DNA from: Leptodactylus fallax
Taxonomy: Eukaryota; Chordata; Amphibia; Anura; Leptodactylidae
NCBI GenBank assembly: GCA_947044405.1
Contig: CAMRHE010000351.1
Span: 1,673,001 to 1,737,000, forward strand
Direction of reading: 5' to 3'
DNA length: 64,000 nucleotides
This document shows positions 11,619 through 22,228 of the stretch, one piece after another. Each line of letters starts with the position of its first letter. Position 1 is the stretch's first letter. The position numbers and the translations under genes are program-made. A model generated the notes under the pieces. It was not told the DNA's origin, did not search any database, and saw nothing but the letters and a program-made list of their open reading frames with translations.

Positions 11619-12157
11619 AACGATTCTTTAACCAGTTTTCAATCCAGTTACAAACTATACACTTCTGTTGTTAGGTTTACAGACTATATATAACATGACG
11701 TATAGTGGGGTCTCTTAGGCCTGAACACGACTGTAGTTTTTATCCATACTTGCCGATAAAATACCATTAGTTTCTATGGGCCCAGACACTACCACAATTT
11801 TTGTGTCTGTGTGTCTGTGCCAGGTTCAAGGATTGCAAATTATGAAGCGTGGCCACATTTGGCACAGACCAGTGTAGGGAATCATACAGGATCCATAATT
11901 GCGGATGTTATACTGATGCAATGCAAACATGTTTTTGTGCAGATTGCGAATCAGTATTTGCAGATCCACTATGGTCATGTGCAGGAGGTCTTGTTGTTTT
12001 TTAGTAAATTTTGCTTCTTGCAAACAATCATGAGAAATAATGGGCGCCTTGTTACGATATAACGAATGGTTAATATTAGGCGCCTTCCAGGCAATGACTT
12101 CCTGATTGAAAGCACAGGTAGAAAATTGTGATTGACACATTTGATGGATGACGGTTA
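11619..12157. other. Unassigned stretch
   Basis: Nothing recognised. Two overlapping open frames of 83 and 104 codons on opposite strands show no domain. Confidence 0.4.
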
Positions 12158-13008
12158 ATGATGGACAGGGTCGGACTGGCCCACCGGGGAACCGGTGAAT
12201 CCACCGGTGGGCCCCAAGCCCCGACTATTAGTCCTCATGTCATGGGGGCCCGATCGGGATCCTGACCATCCCGATCGGGCCCCTGACCAGAGGCGTTACG
12301 ATCGGGATGGTCAGCTGGTCCACGGGCCCCGGACCCAACAGGGTCCGGGGCCCGCGGCCAGCTGGAGATGGCCGGGGCCCCGGACCACTATGATAGCGGT
12401 CGGGGAAAGCCTGGTTCCCCGACCGCTATACATACTGTTATTGGAAAGGGGCCCTGGCATATTGCAGGCCCCTTTCCAATAGATGGCAGCCCAGGGGAGG
12501 TGACAGAAAACAATAAACACATATTCTCACCCAGGGGCGCACCGCTAATGAGGCGAGGTGAGGCGGTCGCCTCGGGCGGCACTGTCCGGGGGGCGGCATT
12601 TTACTATTTAATGTAAACCAGCCCAGGACAGGCCGCTTTAAAAAAAAAAAAAAAACAGAGCTGAGCGCGGCCTGTCCTGGGCTGGTTTACAAGACGTCGC
12701 ATCTCAGCGCAGGCGGCGATACAATGACGTCATCACGCCGCCTACGCTGAGACACAGACGTCACGGACAAGAGGAGAAGGCGGCGGCTGCATCAAGGCAT
12801 CGCAGGTGAGTATAGCTTTTTTTTTTATCTATATAAATAGGCCGTAACCTGTTGGAGCATCCCCGGCAGGTCAGGGCCTATTTATTTACCTACCCCGCAT
12901 CTGCTCGTGGCCGCCCCCGCTTCCCCTTCTGCTATGGGCCGCAGAAAGGGAAGTGGATGCCGCTGTGAGCGGCCGTGGGCATCGGTAAGTTAGGCCGCGG
13001 GCCACAAA

Positions 13009-13335
13009 TACTACTATTATTATACTCCGGGGTCTATTCAGACCCGGAGTATAATAATCGGAGGCCTAGGGTTGGTGAGGGAACATAAAAAACAGTGTTA
13101 CTCACCTCCTGCGATCCGATGTAACTCCGAGCAGGCTTGAGGCCTGTGGTTACGTCATCAGGTCGCGTCGCCGGCCTGATCACGTGACGTGTGTGCGCAA
13201 TTAAACAGGGCCGAAAGCTGCAAGGAGTGCACCGGTGTCCAGGATAGGTAAGTAACTGATTTTTATGTTTCTATCCTCCCCTGGGTCTCCAATCATTATA
13301 CTCTGGGGTCTGAAAAGATCCCAGAGTATAATAAT
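13009..13335. repeat. Two ATTATACTCYGGGGTCT palindromic modules
   Basis: ATTATACTCCGGGGTCT / AGACCCGGAGTATAATAAT (13016-13058) and ATTATACTCTGGGGTCTGAAAAGATCCCAGAGTATAATAAT (13293-13335) are near-perfect palindromes about 280 bases apart. Between them is a segment with TACTCACCTCC on one side and GGTAAGTAA on the other. The same module occurs at 15361, 18772, 39597, 42318 and 62438. Confidence 0.8.
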
Positions 13336-13345
13336 AGTTCATGGG

Positions 13346-13912
13346 TCGGCCACTATGGGGCATAATACCCTATGCAGGGACCACTGTAGAGCATAATACC
13401 CTGTGCAGGGTCCACTATAGAGCATAATACCGAGTGCAGGGGCCACTATAGAGCATAATACCGAGTGCAGGGGCCACTATAGAGCATAATACAAGTGCAG
13501 GGGCCACTATGGAGCATAATACCAGTGCAAGGGCCACTATGGAGGATAATACCAGTGCAGGGGCCACTATGGAGCATAATACCCTGTGCAGGGGCCACTC
13601 TGGAGCATAATACCAGTGCAGGGGCCACTATGGAGCATAATACCGTGTGCTGGGGCCACTATAGAGCATAATACAAGTGCAGGGGCCACTATGGAGCATA
13701 ATACCAGTGCAGGGACCAATATGGGTCATAAAACTGTGTGCAGGAGTTGCTGCGGAACATAATACCGTGTGCAGTGGCCAATGCGGGGCATAATACCGTG
13801 AGCAGGGGCCACTATGGAGCATAATACCGTGTGCAGGGGCCGCTGAGAGGCATCATACAGTGTGCAGGGGCCGCTGCGGGCCATAACACTGTGTAATACT
13901 GTGTGCAGGGGC
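13346..13912. repeat. 31-bp minisatellite, about 18 copies
   Basis: Unit about GGGGCCACTATGGAGCATAATACCGTGTGCA, period 31 (GGCC at 13441 and 13472), diverged by substitutions. It lies just downstream of an ATTATACTCTGGGG palindrome inside the 2.55-kb hAT element. The unit is related to the array at 15440-16368. Confidence 0.9.
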
Positions 13913-15360
13913 TGCTGTGGAACTTTATAGTGTGTGTAAATGGGGCGCTATAAACATGGGCTATGGCACCTGTTTATATTATACGCTGTCTGTTTATAGT
14001 GACCGTGTGATGTAATTGTAGCCTTGTCACATACTGTAGACATGTACAGGACGAGGCTGTAGTTACATGACATGCCCGCTATGAGATGAAATACACTATA
14101 TAAACAGAGAAGCGGTCACAGCGCTTACACAGGTACCATTCAAGCAGCTGATCAGTGGGGGTCCTGAGTTTTTGAACCCCACTGATTAGTTTATTAATGA
14201 CCTGGAAAACCTTTTAATTAGTTAACACCTGGGGTATTATTAATAAGGGGCACTATTTATACAGGGTACACACGGACATTATTAATATAAAGATGCACTT
14301 GGAGGTATTTATCATTATGGGGGGTTATATCATATATTATATAATTGGGGGTAGCAGCAGAATGGGGGCTTTGTGTAGGTGAGGACAATGTGGGTTGGAT
14401 GCCTGGAAAAGTGAGGAGCCAAAGATGTCTGTGTTGCAAACTTTACAGAGACAAGTCACAGCTGGAAGAAGTGGCCATGGCGGTCCAAAGGGAAGAGAAG
14501 AGAAATGTGACCGATTAGTCAGAGACGTCACCTGTAAGTCACAGAATGTTACTGCCCTGTATTCACCTAAATGATAGAGGATAAATACCTGAGTGATGGG
14601 GGTCTGTCTGCTGAGACCCCCACTGAGCCTGAGAATTGGGTTTTTCCCCCCACTAGGTGGGAATTCAGCCTGGCTGCAGCCATATATATAGATGTGTCAC
14701 TTGGTGGATGGACGAACCCGCGTGGCTCTCATTCACTTCAATGGGAGTGCCAAAGATACCCGAAGTCCAGTACTCAGCTATCTGCGGGGCTCCTATTATA
14801 GAGAATGGGGGCCACGTGGGCTCGTCCATCCACCAAGCAGAAGATGTGTGAAGTTACTTTCATTGTTAATGCCGTGTTGTTGATCTGATACTGAAGTAAT
14901 ACAGGAAGAAGAATTCTTAAAAACTGTTTTATAACTTTGTGTATTGTGTATATTGTGTGACGATAACAGTGTGTTAAACTAGTAGCATGGAAACTCAATT
15001 TTTTTGTTTTTTTTTTTTTGGGGGGGGGGTGGCGTCTTTCTATAGTCCGCCTCAGGCAGCAAAGAGGCTAGGTTCACCACTGTTCTCACCTCTCCAGGGC
15101 ACAGCGTCCTCTCCGGCGCTCCTCCGTCATGTGACTGAGACCTGTGATTAGGCCCCGGCGGTCACATGGGGGCGCGGCCGCCTAATGACGTCAGTGCGCC
15201 CCCACGTGACCGCTGAGGCCCAATCACAGGCCTCGGCAGCGACGTCTGAAAAGGGCCTGAAGACGCTGAAGACGACAGGATGGAGCGAGGATGCCAAGGA
15301 AAGGTAAGGCAAGGTGAGTATGAGAGTTTGTTATTTTTAATCACTTCCCCTGGGCCTCCG

Positions 15361-15408
15361 ATTATTATACTCTGGGGTCTGAGGAGACCCCAAAGTATAA
15401 TAATAGCA
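15361..15408. repeat. ATTATACTCTGGGGTCT palindrome
   Basis: ATTATACTCTGGGGTCTGAGGAGACCCCAAAGTATAATAAT: a hairpin module that sits just before the second 31-bp array, as at 13293. Confidence 0.8.
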
Positions 15409-15439
15409 CTGAAGCGGAGGGGGCTATTGGGCGCATATA

Positions 15440-16368
15440 ATACTGGGTGGGGTCACTGTAGAGTATATTATACAGGGTGGGAGCCACTGTAGAGCATACT
15501 ATACAGGGTGGGGGCCACTGTAGAGCTTATAATACTAGGAGGGGGCCACTATGGAGCTTATAATACTGGGTGGGGGCCACTGTGGAGCTTATAATACTGG
15601 GTGGGGGCCACTGTGGAACTTATAATACTGGGTGGGGGCCACTGTGGAGCTTATAATACTGGGTGGGGGCCACTGTGGAGCTTATAATACTGGGTGGGGG
15701 CCACTGTGGAACTTATAATACTGGGTGGGGGCCACTGTGGAGCTTATAATACTGGGTGGGGGCCACTGTGGAGCTTATAATACTGGGTGGGGGCCACTGT
15801 GGAGCTTATAATACTGGGTGGGGGCCACTGTGGAGCGTATAATACTGGGTGGGGGCCACTGTGGAGCATATAATACTGGGTGGGGGCCACTGTAGAGCTT
15901 ATAATACTGGGTGGGGGCCACTATGGAGCTTATAATACTGGGTGGGGGCCACTGTAAGGCTTATAATACTGGGTGGGGCCACTGTGGAGCTTATAATACA
16001 GGGTGGGGGCCACTGTGGAGCTTATAATACAGAGTGGGGGCCACTGTGGAGCTTATAATACCGGGTGGGGGCCACTGTGGAGCTTATAATACAGGGTGGG
16101 GGCCACTTTGGAGCATATAATACTGGGTGGGGGCCACTGTGGAGCTTATAATACAGTGTGGGGGCCACTGTGGAGCTTATAATACCGGGTGGGGGCCACT
16201 GTGGAGCTTATAATACTGGGTGGGGGCCACTGTGGAGCTTATAATACTGGGTGGGGGCCACTGTGGAGCTTATAATACTGGGTGGGGGCCACTGTGGAGC
16301 TTATAATACTGGGTGGGGGCCATTGTGGAGCTTATAATACAGGGTGGGGGCCACTGTGGAGCTTATAC
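15440..16368. repeat. 31-bp minisatellite, about 30 copies
   Basis: Unit about GGGGGCCACTGTGGAGCTTATAATACTGGGTG, period 31 (GGGGG at 15541, 15572, 15603). It is more uniform than the array at 13346-13912, so expanded or homogenised more recently. Both arrays share GGGCCACT-TGGAGC-TAATAC and both follow the same palindrome. Confidence 0.95.
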
Positions 16369-16830
16369 TCCATACAGTGGCTCCTTCATTTTTTTTTTTT
16401 TTAATTACGCAGGGGCAGGTGAAAAAAACAAAACAAAAAAAAACCCCCACAAACTTTCTTTCCTGTCCCCAGTGTCTCCCAGCGCAGTTCAGTCCTGCAG
16501 TTCTGTTGTTTTCTTCCAGCTGACGTTCCCTCTGCACATGACTACCTGTGACGTCACGTGACCCCTGAGGCCAATCAGTGGCCTAAGGGAAGGGACCTGG
16601 GACGTCACAGCCAGTGAGGAATTCCGGCAAAAAGAAGACAGCGGAGCTGCAGGACCGGACCGTGCTGGGAGGACACCGGAGCACCGGAGACAGGTGAGTA
16701 TGTTTAGTGTGTTTTATTTTTTTTGGGGGGGGGGGGTAGGGGGGGATTCACCTCCCCCCAGACTAATTATAAAAAAGAAAAAAATTATTCTGGACAATCT
16801 CTTTAAAGTGTGGTGCATTAGGGGTGTATG

Positions 16831-17250
16831 TTAAAGGGGTTGTTCAGGCATAATTTGTTATGGTTTATCTTCATGATAGGCCACAGATACCTGATCTGTA
16901 GGGGGCTGACACCGGACCGATCAGCTGTACGGAGCCACTTCTGATGCCCGTACTGTACACAATACAGGGCCAGAAGCAGAAAGCTCTGCCCACTGTGTAT
17001 TAGCCGGGCACCTTCACTGCATCTCAGCACTTATTGAAGTCAGTAGGAGCTGAGCTGCAGTGAAGATGCCGGGCTGCTATACAGCGGATGGAGCTTTCTG
17101 CTTCCGGCCCTGTGTTGTGTACAGAACGGGCTCCGGAAGTGACTCCGAACAGCTGATGGGGCCGTGTGTCAGCCCCCCTACCGATCAGGTATTTATGGCC
17201 TATCCAGAGCATAGGCCATAAAAAAGATTAACCCTGGACAACCCCTTTAA
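16831..17250. mobile_element. T2-like MITE with TTAA ends
   Basis: TTAAAGGGGTTGTTCAGGCATAA at the left pairs with the inverted right end ACCCTGGACAACCCCTTTAA, with TTAA on both sides. GATAGGCCACAGATACCTGATC pairs with GATCAGGTATTTATGGCCTATC. The interior has the recurring GAGCTGCAGTGAAGATGCCGGGC phrase. The TTAAAGG terminus is that of the T2/Kolobok MITEs of Xenopus. Confidence 0.85.
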
Positions 17251-17423
17251 TATGCATCACACAGTTTAATGTCCCCCCCACAGGATGTCAGCCCCCATCA
17301 CTGCTCCCACACAATATAATGACCCCATCACTATTCCCCATACAGTATGGGGGACCAGTGAAGAGGCCACTATGTGGGGAGACCAGTGAAGTGACCATAG
17401 AAAAATTTGGCCCAGACAACCCC

Positions 17424-17785
17424 TTAAAAGAGGTTGTCCATAAACTGGAGCGACCACTGTGTCGGCCGCCAGGGAGGTGTAAAAATAAGAACATTTTTAA
17501 AAAAGCATACTCACCTGTCCCCAGCACCCCGTTGTCCCCTGCCTGTGTCTGTTCGGTCTCATGGCGGCGCCTCATTTCTGGAAATCCTGTACCTAATTGG
17601 TCTTAGCGATCACATGAGGTGCAGGACTCCCAGCAAGGAGTCGCCGACATGAGACTGAATGGACACTGGCAGCAGACAACGGAGCACCGGGGACAGGTGA
17701 GTATGCTTTTTAATTTACTTATTTTTTGCTTTACACCTCCCGCCAGCTACATGGGTTGCTCCAATTCCTTCGACAACCTCTTTAA
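17424..17785. mobile_element. T2-like MITE with TTAA ends
   Basis: TTAAAAGAGGTTGTCCATAAACTGG at the left pairs with CGACAACCTCTTTAA at the right. Inside, GCATACTCACCTGTCCCC (about 17508) is repeated inverted as GGGGACAGGTGAGTATGC (17690-17707). At the right a further MITE end, TTAAAGGATTTATCCATC, starts in the same TTAA, so two elements abut. Confidence 0.8.
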
Positions 17786-17860
17786 AGGATTTATCCATCT
17801 TCCTAATATTGATGGCCTGTCCTTAGGATAGGCCATCAATGTTACATCTACGATGATACA
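17782..17860. mobile_element. Left end of a truncated T2-like MITE
   Basis: TTAAAGGATTTATCCATC followed by ATTGATGGCCTGTCCTTAGGATAGGCCATCAAT, a palindrome that recurs at 24990-25030. No matching right end was found. Confidence 0.6.
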
Positions 17861-18129
17861 ACAGCCAGGACCTCTGCAGATCAGCTTTTCCAGGACAGTG
17901 CGGCTACAGGTAAAGGTAACAATTCTAGGAGCCATACAAGGTGTAGCAGTAGGTTTAGGTAGTGCAGTGGTGCACATGGTATAGTGGGTGAGCAGCATGG
18001 CTCCCGGCATGTTATTACCTTTAGCCGCCCTGTCTCAGTACCGCTGATCTGCAGGGGTTCTGATGGTGGGCCCCTAGAAACAATTCCACTGGTGGGCCCT
18101 AGACATCCCAGTCCGACACTGATGACGGG

Positions 18130-18754
18130 GTTGTTACTCCTCATTTATACATTGGATTTTCCATTGACATAAATTGGGATTGTTAGATATATATTGATTG
18201 GTCATCATTGTTATTATGGATAGAAGTCAAACCTTATCTTCTTCACTCTCCAGTCAGATCTGATATCCCCAAGTCATTTCTATCACATTTCTTGCTGTTC
18301 TTACAACACAGATGACTAGTGCAAGGAGCGTCAAGCTCAGCTTCTTTTATGCAACGCAAACACCTCCAGTTCTCACAGGGACAATCCACAGAAAAGTTGA
18401 CTCATGCATGGTAAATGCTGAGAGAAAACAGTCATCATGTCCTTCCAAGTTTGTAAACTACTTTCACTGAGTATACCCAAGAGTTTGTCTCTGCACAAGA
18501 GGCTTTTAAAGGAACACTCCAGGCAAAAGTAATACACAGTGTTATGTCTTAGTGCAGGACGGACTGCAGGGTGGAGCTTGACTCATGCCAAAGGGAGGAT
18601 CCCTGTAAAAGCACCGCCCCTAAGGGCTTTCCAACAGATATAACTCAACATATCACTTTTGCCTAGGGTATTTCTTTAACCCTATGGTTTAAAGATAACT
18701 TTCTTGTAAGAAATTATGTATAGTGTGTTGATATGGAAACTTGGGTTTGTCACC
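18130..18754. other. Unassigned stretch
   Basis: No gene or family recognised. TTAAAGGAACACTCCAGGCAAAAGTAATAC at about 18508 and AACATATCACTTTTGCCTAGGGTATTTCTTTAA at about 18650 look like the two ends of another MITE (about 18507-18680). Confidence 0.45.
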
Positions 18755-19086
18755 CGTGAACCGAAAGTAAAATTATTATACTCTGGGGTCTCTTCAGACC
18801 TAAGAGTATAATAGACGGAGGCCCGGGGGAGGTGTCAAAAATAACAAACAATTATACTCACCTTCCTTTACCTTTGCTGGGCCTCCTCCGGGTCCTCTTC
18901 CAGGCTTCCATGCACCTGGGGTCATCACTGAGGCCTGTGATTGGGTCACATGGGGCGCGCTGAGCATCATAATGTCTTAATAATTTCACTTCCAGATATA
19001 GCCAAACTTGTTCGACCCAAAAGTAATCTTTGGACCGAACAATCCGAACCTGGAAGTAAATGGATCTTTAGAGATTCGCCCATCCT
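18755..19086. mobile_element. Module-bearing MITE, truncated or decayed
   Basis: Contains the palindrome ATTATACTCTGGGGTCTCTTCAGACCTAAGAGTATAATA, then GGAGGCCCGGGGGAGGTG, then ATACTCACC, then CACCTGGGGTCATCACTGAGGCCTGTGATTGGGTCAC. The order is the same as in 42194-42760. The right end TTTAGAGATTCGCCCATCC resembles the GAGATGGGC terminus of that family. Confidence 0.65.
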
Positions 19087-19420
19087 TATACCTAAGTAGT
19101 ATAAGTAGTGTGGGAATTATACTGGGTAGAGTCACCTTAAAGCACTCTAAGAGCCTTCAGCAAGGTAAACACTGCTAATCTTACATAATCTAACATTAGA
19201 AGTCTATTCTAAGTCAGAGTTTAATGTCAGACACATAGCCTGGACGTCAAGACTGAGAATCCCCTACAGAATAGATTTCCAGTCAGTCTCCAGTATACAG
19301 TACTTGCCTTACACATATTTATTGTAATTCTTATTTGGTACCTTATATTTTACACAGTATATCAGGATCAGAGAATACTGCCATTACATTGAATCCCATC
19401 ATAGACATTTATGATATATA

Positions 19421-19968
19421 CAGCAATGTACAAAAGTTTTAGATAGGCATGGAATACACGCTATAAAGTGAAAACGCTTTCAGAAATAGAAGGGTTAATA
19501 GTTTATTTTTGTCAATTAACAAAATGAAGTAAATAAAGAAAAGATAAATGTAAATTCCATCAATATTTGGTGTGACCTTTGTCCTTTGGAGGAGGAGTCC
19601 TGGAAGTGATGATCCGGCCCCCACAGATATAGCCCTGATCTCAGCATCATCCAGTCTGTCTAGGATGACAGGAAGAGACAGAAGGATTGGAACAAGCCTA
19701 CATCCACAGAAGATCTGTGCTTAGTTCTCCAAGATGGCGGGAACAACCTCCCTGCCGAGTTCTGTCAAAAACTGTCTGCAAGTACCGAGAAGAACTGATG
19801 GAAGGCAAAGGGCAAAGGTCACACCAAATATTGATGGGATTTACATTTCTCTTTTCTTCATTCACTTCATTTTGTTAATTGACAAAATAAACTATTAACC
19901 CTTCTATTTCTGAATGCTTTCCTTGCAGCATTTTTTCCATACCAGCCTAAAACTTTTGCACAGTATTG
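19421..19968. mobile_element. Internally deleted Tc1-type element
   Basis: TA (19419-19420 and 19969-19970) flanks CAGCAATGTACAAAAGTTTTAG and its inverted partner CTAAAACTTTTGCACAGTATTG. The inverted repeats run about 150 bases (to GGTGTGACC at about 19575 and GGTCACACC at about 19820). At 548 bp it is far too short for a transposase, but it keeps a piece of one, so it is a deletion derivative rather than an unrelated MITE. Confidence 0.88.
19706..19837 (+). pseudogene. C-terminal relic of a Tc1 transposase
   Basis: About 43 codons reading TEDLCLVLQDGGNNLPAEFC, then QKLSAS, one TGA stop, then WKAKGKGHTKY and a terminal stop. Tc1 transposases commonly end with an LP-E-----L--S-P-R----L-AKG--TKY pattern, so this is the extreme C-terminus, lying where it should relative to the right inverted repeat. 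No catalytic residues remain. Confidence 0.85.
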
Positions 19969-19974
19969 TAGATA

Positions 19975-21200
19975 AGGCATCTATAGGGGTCCAAAAAGTG
20001 ATGGCTCAGTGGGTTTGTTAAATTCTGGCAAATGTGGAATGAGTATAATCTAAAAGGGATCCTGTCAGGTGCATTTGGGACAGTAAACACCCACAAGTCC
20101 AATGGACCACTGGTTTAGTGTCTCAAAAATTCTTATAGTCTGCCTATCTGTGCCAAGGGTGTGCACGTTTCTCCAATGAGGATGGGCGAACACACCACAA
20201 CTTCACTGCAAATCTGCCGGATGTTGGGCGAATGTGTGGTGAAGCCAAGGTTTACTGCCCAAGATTCTTTGGAGAAGTGTGTATGTGCCCGGAGCACCAG
20301 AGATAAGTCCAATGAAAGCAGTGGCCTTATCTCTTGGTGAGTATTGTGCGCACCAAGAGATGAGGTCAATAGTATGGGGCTCTCAAAAGCTCCATATACC
20401 TCTGATTTCATGCAAGATATTGCATAAAGATTGTGGCTCGTGCCATAGTTTGCAGCACATCAGTACAGCGTCAGTGTCCTGCGGTACTATAGAATCAACG
20501 GTCTTATGCCCATGGCACTTATACATTACTTTGGCCAGTTTCCCATACTTGTGGGAAACTGGTCTTTAAGAAGTAGGCTATGAGCAGTCAGGTCACATCT
20601 TACTTCTCATCACCTAAGAATTTCATCTGATCTACTCAATAGTTAGTCAAGTGTAATGCAAGATGCGGAACGCAGTGCGTCTGAACTGACATAGATACAG
20701 CGGAGTTAATTAAGAACGTACCGAAGAGGGGAAATGAAGAGGAAAATTAAACATAAAAGTAATTTAGTAAATTTCCAACAGTCTGGAATCAGCAGGTCCT
20801 AAAAGTGACAGAATATGAAAGAAATTTAGAGGAAGTGTTCACATTACTATCGGAGTCACCGTCATCAATGATATGAAAAGAGTAGCACTGATGTTCTTCC
20901 CATCTAGACAATGGACTCCATGATGAATCCTCAATGGACTCCATTATAAGTCAATGGGGTCCTTTGGCACTGCATCAGGGTTTCCATTTAGGCTGTATGA
21001 AGCAGGGGCATAGCTATAAGGGGTAGTAGTAGTTGTAGTTGTAGTAGTAGTAGTCTGTACTGGGCCCTGGATCCTGAGAGGGCCCTAAAAGTTCATCTGC
21101 CACATAAAACATACCACCACTCTAAATAGCTCAAGGTAGGGACCCCATGATAGATTTTACATTGGAGTCTGGTGCTCCTGGTGTAAAGACAGCCTGAGAC
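19975..21200. other. Mostly unassigned stretch
   Basis: At about 20160-20350 ATGTTGGGCGAATGTGTGGTGAAGCC lies between inverted TTATCTCTGG / ACCAAGAGATAAGG-type phrases, a possible decayed MITE. A TAGTAG tract lies near 21026-21054. No gene recognised. Confidence 0.4.
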
Positions 21201-21388
21201 ATTAGGCCCTATGCACACGACCATGTTTTTTTTACAGATGTATTTGAGGTCCTATTGTCTGCTTTTACTGCTTGGTCCTATTCAATTGATAGGGAAACAT
21301 GGACTGCGCACAGACCTCATCCATGTGCCATCCATTCCATTTTTCATGGACCTGCGCACAACTATGGTCATGTACATGAGGCCTAACC
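21201..21388. mobile_element. MITE, TTAGGCCYYATGCACACGACC type
   Basis: ATTAGGCCCTATGCACACGACCATG pairs with the inverted CATGGTCATGTACATGAGGCCTAA-like right end. The middle repeats CATGGACTGCGCACAGACC and CATGGACCTGCGCACA. About 190 bp, non-coding. Confidence 0.7.
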
Positions 21389-21981
21389 ATAGTTGACGTC
21401 CTTTGCTTTCCCAGCCCTTATGCTACAATCCACCTTTGGCTTAAAGGACCCCTAACAAAAACCATAATAATTTTTATAGGAAAGGCTATAAATGCCCAAA
21501 GTACATTGGAGCAGATTTATCCAGGTTTTTACACCGGGTATCCAGCATAAATACATTAAAAAATGGATTTAGTCAGAATGTCACAAGAGATTTATCATAA
21601 CTGAAGCAAAAAAAAAAAAAATTAAGTAATTGTCTATAACAACCTATCAGATTTCTTCTTTCATTTTCAAAAGGGACTGGGGTTGCTATGGGCAACTGCT
21701 CCAATTTACAGGGAGAAGTTTTAATTTTTGTAGACCATTTTGATAACTGAAACCCAATGGGTCAAAGTACATAGCAAAAAATCTTCCTATTATAGTAGTG
21801 CTTGGTATTCATGCTCCATATATACTGTATGGTACGTAATATATGACGTGGTAAGACACTGATGATATGTCCAATGGGGGAATCTTATTATTACCTGTGC
21901 ACAATGGGGTGCGGACCATGTCCATCAATCTGAAATACAGAGGAAAGAAGAAAATACAGCCATGATTGAAATCTTTAATAC

Positions 21982-22038
21982 GATAGATAGATAGATAGAT
22001 AGATAGATAGACAGATAGATAGATATGCGATAGGTAGG

Positions 22039-22072
<34 letters not shown>

Positions 22073-22192
22073 TGAGCTATGTAGATAGATAGATGCTGTA
22101 GACAGATAGATATGCGATAGGTAGGTAGATAGATAGATATGCGATAGGTAGGTAGATAGATAGATATGAGCTATGTAGATAGATAGATGCTG

Positions 22193-22225
<33 letters not shown>

Positions 22226-22226
22226 G
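21982..22226. repeat. (GATA)n microsatellite with higher-order blocks
   Basis: GATA units broken by a repeated block, GATAGATATGCGATAGGTAGGTAGATAGATA and ATGAGCTATGTAGATAGATAGATGCTGTAGA, each present two or three times. It abuts the 3' end of the L2 fragment, and a second GATA tract lies beyond the other end. Confidence 0.93.
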
Positions 22227-22228
22227 TA

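Larger units (their letters stand above)
12532..15082. mobile_element. Non-autonomous hAT-type element, 2.55 kb, perfect 8-bp target duplication
   Basis: Starts CAGGGGCGCACCGCTAATGAGG and ends GGCTAGGTTCACCACTG. The inverted ends match imperfectly, and GCCTCGGGCGGCA (left) answers GTCCGCCTCAGGCAGC (right). TTCTCACC stands directly outside both ends (12524-12531 and 15083-15090), a perfect 8-bp duplication, which is the hAT hallmark. The flanks join into ACTCACCTCTCCAGGGC, a phrase of the MITE module seen elsewhere here, so the element landed in an older repeat. No transposase frame was found. Confidence 0.88.
12166..18121. mobile_element. Probable composite hAT-type element, about 6 kb
   Basis: The left end CAGGGTCGGACTGG and the inverted right end CCAGTCCGACACTG match at 13 of 14 bases, each followed inward by GGGCCCACC-like sequence. 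CAG-G starts are usual for hAT elements. The 8 bases outside are ATGATGGA and ATGACGGG, a possible target duplication differing by two transitions. The interior is GC-richer than its surroundings and holds a nested hAT element, two 31-bp arrays and TTAA MITEs, with no transposase reading frame. The two ends could instead belong to separate related elements. Confidence 0.55.

Noticed and set aside
12166..13300. GC- and CpG-rich stretch as a promoter CpG island
   Set aside because: The richness is explained by hAT-type element sequence, and no first exon is visible.
13446..13822. Cys/Gly/Pro-rich repeat open frames
   Set aside because: They are translations of the 31-bp minisatellite.
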